Assembly (NCBI RefSeq): GCF_014652135.1
Contig: NZ_BMYF01000004.1
Coordinates: forward strand, 62,001-126,000
DNA from: Mongoliitalea lutea
Lineage (GTDB): Bacteria > Bacteroidota > Bacteroidia > Cytophagales > Cyclobacteriaceae
Length of the DNA: 64,000 nt
Direction of reading: 5' to 3'
Positions 58,366 to 64,000 of the stretch are shown in pieces. The notes below the pieces were generated by a model that had not been told where the DNA came from, ran no database searches, and was given only the letters and a program-made list of their open reading frames with translations. Within the stretch, counting starts at the first letter, position 1. The number at the start of each line of letters is the position of its first letter. A program made the position numbers and the translations under genes.

Positions 58366-59541
58366 CTAAATTTTTTTCGCAACACCTGATTTCCACCCAA
58401 AATAGGTAAACAATAAGCTACAAACTAGCAGCAAATAAATCAACAAATTCCAATCCTGCCAGATATCAAAAGCAATTCCAAATAGTAAAGGACCCAATGC
58501 GGCCAGATAATATCCCGTCGATTGAGACATGCCTGAAAGAGAGGCAGTGGTTTGTTCGGCATCAGTTCTCAGACCAATCAAGGTATAGGCTAAAGAAATA
58601 CTAGAACCCAAACCAATTCCAACTAAGGTCAAACCAGCGTAATTGATCCAAAGACTTCCACTAAACAAGGTCATGAATCCAATCACATACATCCCACCCA
58701 AAACCAAAACCATCCCCACCTGATCTTTGAACTTCACCGCAATAATCGGCGCCAAAAAAGATCCTACTAATCCCACCAATTGCATCACCGAAATTAACAC
58801 ACCCGCCTCCACAGGACTCAATCCCCGATCAATCATCATATCCGGCAACCACGCTACGATGGTAAAAAATAATAAAGACTGAACTCCCATAAACAGACTC
58901 ACCTGCCAAGCCAAGCGGGATTTCCATACATTGACCTTGGGAATATCTGATTGTTGCTGCTTTCCTTGAATCTTGACAGCTGCTTGAGGAGCCCAAACCA
59001 AAATTCCGATAAGGAGTAACACAGCCCAAAACAACAAAGAACCTCGCCAGCCCCAATCCAAGTCCAACGCCAAAGGAGCCGAAATCCCCGATGCAATCGC
59101 CGCAAATAAAGTCATCCCGGTAGTGTAGGAGGCCGTGGCAACACCGATTTTGTGAGGCAAACGGTTTTTAATCAATGGGATCAAAAGCACATTACAAATG
59201 ACAATCCCTACCCCTGTGATGCCAGTCCCCACAAACAGAAGCCATGAACCTCCCTGAACTCGTAGAATTGTACCTGCTAAAATGAGTATCAAGGCCCAAA
59301 AAATCGCTTGCGAATTCCCCAAGCGCTTGCCTATTGCTGCCGAAAACAAGGAAAAGGTCGCAAATGTCAACAAAGGTAAGGTAGTCAGAAAACCAGCCCA
59401 GCCATTGCTCAAACCCAAATCCTCCCGAATCATTGGAATCAAAGGCCCTACAGCTGTGATCGAAGGCCGCAAATTAAAAGCAACCAACAAAATCCCAAAA
59501 AACAAAAACCCATTACTCTGGGCCAACTTTTTTATTTCCAC
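58366..59541 (-). CDS. MFS transporter, CynX/NimT type
   Basis: 391 residues, 12 helices of the major facilitator superfamily. First helix FLFFGILLVAFNLRPSITAV with the conserved NLRPSITAVGPLIPMI of the CynX/NimT group (cyanate or nitroimidazole). I start at GTG 59541 (VEIKKLAQSNG); the longer frame to 59613 reads through the ends of a dispersed repeat and is likely not coding. The substrate is unknown. Its 3' end abuts the 97-bp repeats. Confidence 0.75.
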   Translation of the reverse strand: MEIKKLAQSNGFLFFGILLVAFNLRPSITAVGPLIPMIREDLGLSNGWAGFLTTLPLLTFATFSLFSAAIGKRLGNSQAIFWALILILAGTILRVQGGSWLLFVGTGITGVGIVICNVLLIPLIKNRLPHKIGVATASYTTGMTLFAAIASGISAPLALDLDWGWRGSLLFWAVLLLIGILVWAPQAAVKIQGKQQQSDIPKVNVWKSRLAWQVSLFMGVQSLLFFTIVAWLPDMMIDRGLSPVEAGVLISVMQLVGLVGSFLAPIIAVKFKDQVGMVLVLGGMYVIGFMTLFSGSLWINYAGLTLVGIGLGSSISLAYTLIGLRTDAEQTTASLSGMSQSTGYYLAALGPLLFGIAFDIWQDWNLLIYLLLVCSLLFTYFGWKSGVAKKI

Positions 59542-59612
59542 CTTTTTTGTTCTAAACCGCAAAGATGCAAAGGCAACACAAAGAACCCAAAGAATATTTC
59601 TCTCTCCCAGCA

Positions 59613-59831
59613 CCCTCTGCGCAAAACTTTGAGATCTCCGCGGTTACAATTTCCTGGAAACGAATCGCCCTTTACAACCCACCACCCCTATTTCAATCCT
59701 TATTTCCACTTTATTTCAACCTTATTTCAATCCACTAAGAATATCACTCTCAAGCTTTCCAAAACACCTCTCCGCGCCCTCTGCGCAAAACTTTGAGATC
59801 TCCGCGGTTACAATTTCCTGGAAACGAATCG
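59613..59831. repeat. two 55-bp direct repeats, 164 bp apart
   Basis: 59613-59667 and 59777-59831 are identical over 55 bp: they start CCCTCTGCGCAAAACTTTGA and end TTTCCTGGAAACGAATCG. A CTTATTTCCACTTTATTTCA string also recurs between and after them. Word type CTCTGCG...TTTGCG is common in Bacteroidota intergenic DNA. No ORF. Confidence 0.8.
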
Positions 59832-59894
59832 TCTTCATTAACCCACCGCCCTTATTTCCACTTTATTTCAACCTTATTTCATTTCAGGACTGCA

Positions 59895-59937
59895 TATAAT
59901 ATCAATCAATATCTAATATCAACCAATATCCCTCAAA
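59895..59937. repeat. short ATATCAATCAATATC repeat, same family as 40080-40262
   Basis: ATATCAATCAATATCTAATA then TCAACCAATATCC, near-identical words to the stretch before the M14 gene. It directly precedes the end of hemH. Confidence 0.6.
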
Positions 59938-60972
59938 TCAACTATTCTCCTCCACCAATTCCTTCACACACTCCACCCAAGTATCATTGGAATTTAAGCT
60001 TGGTACCAGATCCCATTGTTCCCCACCCAATTCGATAAATTCTTCTTTATATTCCTGTCCAACTTCCACGGTAGTTTCCAAGCAATCCGCTACGAATGCT
60101 GGAGAGAACACCAACACTTTTTTGATACCATCTTTTGCCAATTCCTCGATCACATCTTCAGTATACGGCTGAATCCAGGTATCCTTGCCTAGTCGTGACT
60201 GAAAACAGGTGATGGTTTTTTCCATAGGAATTCCCAATTTCTCCGCAATCAGGCGGGTCGTGTAGAAACACTGCCCTCTGTAGCAAAACTGGTTTTTCTT
60301 GGTATAATTTCCACAGCATTTATCACTCAACTGACAATAATTATCTACTGAGCCTTTCTTTATCTGTCTTGCAGGCAAGCCGTGGTAAGAAAACAGGTAT
60401 TTATCATATTCCTGTTTAGCCATCCACTCACGCCCCAATTCAGCCCAAGCTTCCAAGAATAAAGGATGATCCACGAAATTATTTACAAAGGAGATATTAG
60501 GAATGATCTGCCAGGTACGGGCAATTTCCATCACTTTGTCTACTACAGAACCATTGGTTGCAGAAGCATACTGAGGGAATAAAGAAATCACAATGATCTT
60601 TCTGACATTGGCTTTATTCAGCTTTTTCAAACCCTCCTCAATGCTTGGGGATTGATAGCGCATGGCCATTTCGACCACATACTTATCCTTATCCAGTTTT
60701 TCGGCCACCTTATCTCTCAGGTCCACTGTATGGAACATCAAAGGAGAACCTCTTTCTTCCCAGACTTTTCTATATTCAGCCGCAGATTTAAAAGATCGGA
60801 ATGGTGCAATAATCAAATTCACCAACATCCATCTCGGAATGAAGGGAAAGTCAATCACTCGCCCATCCATTAAAAACTCTCTCAAATATTTTCTAACATC
60901 CCCTGTAGCCGTGCTATCCGGAGTACCCAAGTTGACGAGCAATACGCCAATTTTAGCTTTATTTTTACTCAT
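59938..60972 (-). CDS. hemH: ferrochelatase
   Basis: 344 residues; inserts Fe2+ into protoporphyrin IX, last step of heme synthesis. Seen: IGVLLVNLGTPDS at the N-terminus, the catalytic His in LFSYHGLPARQI, a CYRGQCFYTTRLIAEKLG segment, the conserved TCFQSRLGKDTWIQPYTEDV with the catalytic Glu region, and FVADCLETTVEVGQEYKE. The extra Cys pairs (DNYCQLSDKCCG) are common in this phylum. Peripheral membrane protein. It ends right beside a repeat. Confidence 0.93.
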   Translation of the reverse strand: MSKNKAKIGVLLVNLGTPDSTATGDVRKYLREFLMDGRVIDFPFIPRWMLVNLIIAPFRSFKSAAEYRKVWEERGSPLMFHTVDLRDKVAEKLDKDKYVVEMAMRYQSPSIEEGLKKLNKANVRKIIVISLFPQYASATNGSVVDKVMEIARTWQIIPNISFVNNFVDHPLFLEAWAELGREWMAKQEYDKYLFSYHGLPARQIKKGSVDNYCQLSDKCCGNYTKKNQFCYRGQCFYTTRLIAEKLGIPMEKTITCFQSRLGKDTWIQPYTEDVIEELAKDGIKKVLVFSPAFVADCLETTVEVGQEYKEEFIELGGEQWDLVPSLNSNDTWVECVKELVEENS

Positions 60973-61070
60973 GATATATCTTTAGTAACGTCTTATTCCA
61001 AATAGAAACCAAAAGTACTGCCTTTGGTTGCAATTTACCAATTGAATCTTTGTATCATTGATTGATCGAA

Positions 61071-62324
61071 TTAGGTGGCCGCAGCTTGTTCTTCCTTCGC
61101 AGCCTTCAATGACCATTTCATCAACGGACCACTACTCATGCTGGTTACAATGGCCATGATCACAAGGGCCACAAAGAGCTTCTCCCCGATCAATCCATTT
61201 TCCAACGCAATCAAACCCAAAATAATTTCCATCGCACCACGGGCATTCATTCCAAAACCAACCGCTAATGATTCTTTGACATTGAAGCCTCCCTTGTAAG
61301 CGCCAAATCCACTACCGACAATTTTTCCTGCAAAAGAAATCACTAGGATGGCAAGTGTAAGCAGTAAATCAAAATTGGTAAAGAAGTTAATCTTTAAGCC
61401 GATAGATACGAAGAAAAGCGGCGCAAAGATGTTATTGATAAATTGATGCACAATTTCTTTGGCACGCTCAGACATATGTTCGGAATCTCCTAAGGCAACA
61501 CCCAATAAAAAGGCTCCAAAAATCGCATGGATTCCCAACCATTCCGTAAACGCAGCAGCCATAAAACAAAACGCCATGGAAAGGGATAGTACCCCACCTG
61601 GCCATGCTAACTTTTTATTGATCCAAGGCAATGCTTTGTTGATGATAAACTTCCCGATGGTCAACATAAAAAAGGTAAACAGCAGTGTGATGCCAATCGT
61701 CTGCATCAAAGACAGGTTTCCTGCTTTGCCCATAAAGGATAGAATCACGGAGAAAATCAACCATCCAATGATATCGTTGACCATGGCAGAAGCTACTATC
61801 AGCATCCCCATTTTAGTTTTGAATAAATCCAAATCCATCAAAATCCGAACCACGACCGGCAGTGCAGTAATCGACATGGCTGTTCCCATGAAGAGTGAAA
61901 ACAGCAATCGATCCCCCTCCGCCAAGCCAAAGAACTCAGGAAAATAGTACGGGAATACAAAGCCCAAAACAAATGGCACTACCAATCCAAGCAAACTGAT
62001 ACTCAAAGCAGATTTTCCCTGAGACCAAACCAAATGCAACTCGACTTCTAGTCCTGCAATGAACAGCAACAATACAACCGCTATTTGCACAAAACCATCC
62101 AGAGCCAAGTTTGCGTTAGGATTGCTCATAAAGAGTGTTTCGTGAAACTCCGGAAAAAATGTACCCAATATCGTCGGACCCAATAAAATCCCTGCAAGTA
62201 ATTCACCTACTACCGCAGGCTGCTTAAACTTCTGTGCAATTTCCGCAAAGACTCTCGCCAACAGCAACATGGCTGCAAGCATCAGAAATAGATTGACTAC
62301 ATCTTGATGTGATAAATGTTCCAT
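61071..62324 (-). CDS. CPA2-type cation:proton antiporter
   Basis: 417 residues with about 12-13 membrane helices: QPAVVGELLAGILLGPTILG, GLEVELHLVWSQGKSALSIS and GFGMNARGAMEIILGLIAL are the Na+/H+ exchanger signatures of the KefB/NapA-like CPA2 family. There is no RCK/TrkA domain, so gating by nucleotide is not expected. It is the second gene of a pair with a universal stress protein 7 bp upstream, which likely acts as its ligand-sensing partner. Confidence 0.9.
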   Translation of the reverse strand: MEHLSHQDVVNLFLMLAAMLLLARVFAEIAQKFKQPAVVGELLAGILLGPTILGTFFPEFHETLFMSNPNANLALDGFVQIAVVLLLFIAGLEVELHLVWSQGKSALSISLLGLVVPFVLGFVFPYYFPEFFGLAEGDRLLFSLFMGTAMSITALPVVVRILMDLDLFKTKMGMLIVASAMVNDIIGWLIFSVILSFMGKAGNLSLMQTIGITLLFTFFMLTIGKFIINKALPWINKKLAWPGGVLSLSMAFCFMAAAFTEWLGIHAIFGAFLLGVALGDSEHMSERAKEIVHQFINNIFAPLFFVSIGLKINFFTNFDLLLTLAILVISFAGKIVGSGFGAYKGGFNVKESLAVGFGMNARGAMEIILGLIALENGLIGEKLFVALVIMAIVTSMSSGPLMKWSLKAAKEEQAAAT

Positions 62325-62331
62325 GCTACGG

Positions 62332-63159
62332 TTACTTTTTGACGATTAATAAATTACAAGGAAGATCACTGAGAATCTCCTCCAAATCATGGGGAAACAA
62401 TCGGTCCAATAACCCAAGTTTTCCCTCATCCCCTACTATTAATAAGTCAGCCTTCACGTCGGTTGCAAATCTCGCCAATTCCACTGCCCATTTACCACAG
62501 GTAATTTTGATATGTACTTTCAAATTCCCTTTATCCAATCCTTTCAAAATATTTTCCACATAAGCCACTTCTTCCGCTACCAGCTTCCTTCGGGTATTGG
62601 CTATTTCACTTTCTCCTCCTTCTCCAGCTGTGGCCATTTGCATTCCGTACATTTTAATTTCATTCACGATAAATACCTGCTTGGCCTGATCAACCTTACA
62701 CCAGTCTAATCCCCTCGCAATAACACGGGGCGTTTGCTCTTGTTGCGTCCCATTGATTACCACCTTATCAAAAGGGGTTGGCTTTTCCAATGGTTCAATC
62801 AGTATGAGAACAGAACATTTAGACTTACGAATAATCTTCCGGGCTATAGACCCAATGTAGTATTGTAGTAAGCCCTCCTGTTTTAAAGCGCCCGCAACTA
62901 GTAAGTCCACCCCTTGTTTTTCACATACTTCCATGATTTTATTGGCAGGCTTTCCTTGTTCCCAAAAAACTTTTGTCTTTTGATGAATTCCCATATCCTT
63001 CAGGATTTGAGTCAACATATTCATTTGGGACTCATCTTGTTCCCCAACATGAATCAGGACCAGTTCAGCATCAAAAACCTCTGAAAGACGTTTGGCTTCA
63101 GCTATCAAAGCTGAAAAACGAGGAGAAAAAGCAATGGCAAGGGCAATCTTTTTAAACAT
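62332..63159 (-). CDS. two-domain universal stress protein
   Basis: 275 residues: two UspA-like halves (about 1-140 and 145-275). The first has MFKKIALAIAFSPRFSALIA, the second VVINGTQQEQTPRVIARGLD and ends LLIVGDEGKLGLLDRLFPHD. Motif G-x2-G-x9-G(S/T) of ATP-binding UspA is visible in the first half (VAGALKQEGLLQYYIGSIARKI) in altered form. The partner antiporter gene follows 7 bp later. Probably cytosolic and co-regulates the transporter. Confidence 0.85.
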   Translation of the reverse strand: MFKKIALAIAFSPRFSALIAEAKRLSEVFDAELVLIHVGEQDESQMNMLTQILKDMGIHQKTKVFWEQGKPANKIMEVCEKQGVDLLVAGALKQEGLLQYYIGSIARKIIRKSKCSVLILIEPLEKPTPFDKVVINGTQQEQTPRVIARGLDWCKVDQAKQVFIVNEIKMYGMQMATAGEGGESEIANTRRKLVAEEVAYVENILKGLDKGNLKVHIKITCGKWAVELARFATDVKADLLIVGDEGKLGLLDRLFPHDLEEILSDLPCNLLIVKK

Positions 63160-63395
63160 AACGGCAAAGTTTCATGGGGTAAAATACCAATTTTATTTGC
63201 TTTTGGGTAAGAAAAATCAAAGAGTTTGAGGAATGGCAAATACTTCCTCCCATTTATCCAACACTTTTACCACTTAGCAAAGCTTTAGTCGTGCTAGACG
63301 AAGGGCATTCCCAAGAGCGATAATTTTTTCGTAACATAGGGCTCGATTAGCTATTCATGCTGATCCAAATCAATCGGAATATAACCTGATAATTT
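63160..63395. other. divergent intergenic region, nothing clear
   Basis: 236 bp between the Usp/antiporter operon and the M14-like gene. AT-rich left half; no clear -7 box, hairpin or repeat seen. Confidence 0.4.
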
Positions 63396-64000
63396 ATGAA
63401 GAAAAACCTACTATCATGGGTTGCCGGTGCTGGAATGCTGTTTGCGATTCAGGCCGAATCCTTGGCTCAGCGGGATTATCCTACCCTTAGCCAAATGACC
63501 CAACGGCTGCAAGCCATCTCGGGTAGCGGCAGCACAGCCAAACTCAGTTCCTTAACCAAGACTGAAGGCGGAAAAGACATTTGGGTACTCAAAGTCGGAA
63601 AAGGCGACCTTGACAACAAACCTGCCATTGCCGTGGTCGGCGGAGTGGAAGGCTTCCACGTATTGAGCGTAGAACTAGCACTTCAATTTGCCGAGTCATT
63701 GGTAAAAGACAACAGTGCGACACTGGATAGAAATACCTTTTACATATTTCCCAACATGTCACCAGATGCTTATGAGCAATACCATGCATCTTTAAAATAC
63801 GAGCGAAGAGGAAATGCCGCAAAAGTAGACCACGATAGAGACGGGCAAGTTTCTGAGGATGGCTATGTTGACCTCAATAAAGATGGATTGATCACGATGA
63901 TGCGTGTAGAAAGCCCGATGGGTGACTATTATGTACATGAAAAAGATCCCCGCGTAATGGTCAAAGCAGACAGAAGTAAGGGAGAAAGAGGTACACACCT
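63396..64000 (+). CDS. M14-like exported peptidase, N-terminal part
   Basis: Runs off the right edge; 201 codons seen. ATG 63396 starts a signal peptide (WVAGAGMLFAIQAESLAQ), then MTQRLQAISGSGS, VLKVGKG, and VVGGVEGFHVLSVELALQ, an M14-type segment (GGVEG-H near the HxxE position) followed by NTFYIFPNMSPDAY. The zinc set cannot be confirmed: the HxxE is altered. Residues around 138-160 (DHDRDGQVSEDGYVDLNKDG) look like two calcium-binding EF-hand-like loops. The family would be the bacterial M14 peptidases. Confidence 0.7.
   Translation, partial: MKKNLLSWVAGAGMLFAIQAESLAQRDYPTLSQMTQRLQAISGSGSTAKLSSLTKTEGGKDIWVLKVGKGDLDNKPAIAVVGGVEGFHVLSVELALQFAESLVKDNSATLDRNTFYIFPNMSPDAYEQYHASLKYERRGNAAKVDHDRDGQVSEDGYVDLNKDGLITMMRVESPMGDYYVHEKDPRVMVKADRSKGERGTH

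Overview
The window looks like chromosomal DNA of a member of the Bacteroidota, most likely the Cytophagales (Cyclobacteriaceae/Algoriphagus-like). Pointers are a type IX secretion C-terminal signal, a TonB receptor with a carboxypeptidase-regulatory-like N-domain, many lipoproteins, families that are mainly Bacteroidota (DUF4221, DUF4105, DUF4382, a DUF6427-like membrane protein), and several TAnnTTTG -7 promoter boxes. Base composition is about 40% GC by eye. The genus is an inference.

Layout. 1-8.4 kb: alpha/beta hydrolase (partial), purM, metK, ddl, dipeptidyl peptidase IV and three envelope proteins. 8.4-10.1 kb: rbfA and a LolC/E-type permease. 10.1-10.55 kb: a minus-strand non-coding transcript with two tandem tRNA-like domains that carry a 55-nt structured variable arm. 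10.7-13 kb: DUF4382 lipoprotein, ribD, msrC-like gene. 13.17-13.46 kb: a rod-shaped RNA with a terminator, possibly 6S RNA. 13.5-22.4 kb: ridA, T9SS cargo, DUF4105, uvrB, an AlbA_2 protein, an ACC-deaminase-like enzyme and rluD. 22.6-22.75 kb: a second small RNA whose 3' half is nearly identical to the trailer of the tRNA-like transcript. 22.85-30.5 kb: D-amino-acid oxidoreductase, an ATPase behind nested palindromes, a HEPN-like protein, a penicillin-acylase lipoprotein and a sterol-desaturase-family protein. 30.6-34.1 kb: a thiamin regulon with two TPP riboswitches, one before a signal-less NMT1/THI5-like protein and one before a TonB receptor. 34.4-36 kb: a HipBST-type toxin-antitoxin operon with three operators spaced 40 bp apart. 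36-46.5 kb: DEAD-box helicase, Tat-exported M24 peptidase, tRNA-Val(GAC), Uma2 protein, M14 carboxypeptidase, DUF4221 lipoprotein and a two-gene membrane operon.

46.9-54.5 kb is a beta-glucan-type catabolic operon: a lipoprotein glycosidase, a cytoplasmic GH3, a GH17-like lipoprotein, a sugar transporter fused to a GH17 domain, and a free cytoplasmic GH17. A plausible flow is cleavage at the envelope, import by the GPH-type transporter, and intracellular trimming by the fused GH17, the free GH17 and GH3. Downstream (54.5-56.7 kb) is a rearranged patch: two extra copies of the GH17 3' end, a broken copy of the xer 5' end, an orphan DUF433 antitoxin with a toxin remnant, and a lipoprotein with a tetranucleotide repeat in its signal peptide. 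56.7-64 kb: tyrosine recombinase, hibernation factor, four 97-bp tandem repeats, MFS transporter, ferrochelatase, a Usp/antiporter pair and the start of an M14-like peptidase.

The most novel items are the tRNA-like RNA pair with its short relative at 22.6 kb, the transporter-GH17 fusion, and the duplicated GH17/xer junction. All function calls come from reading motifs; no database search was run.
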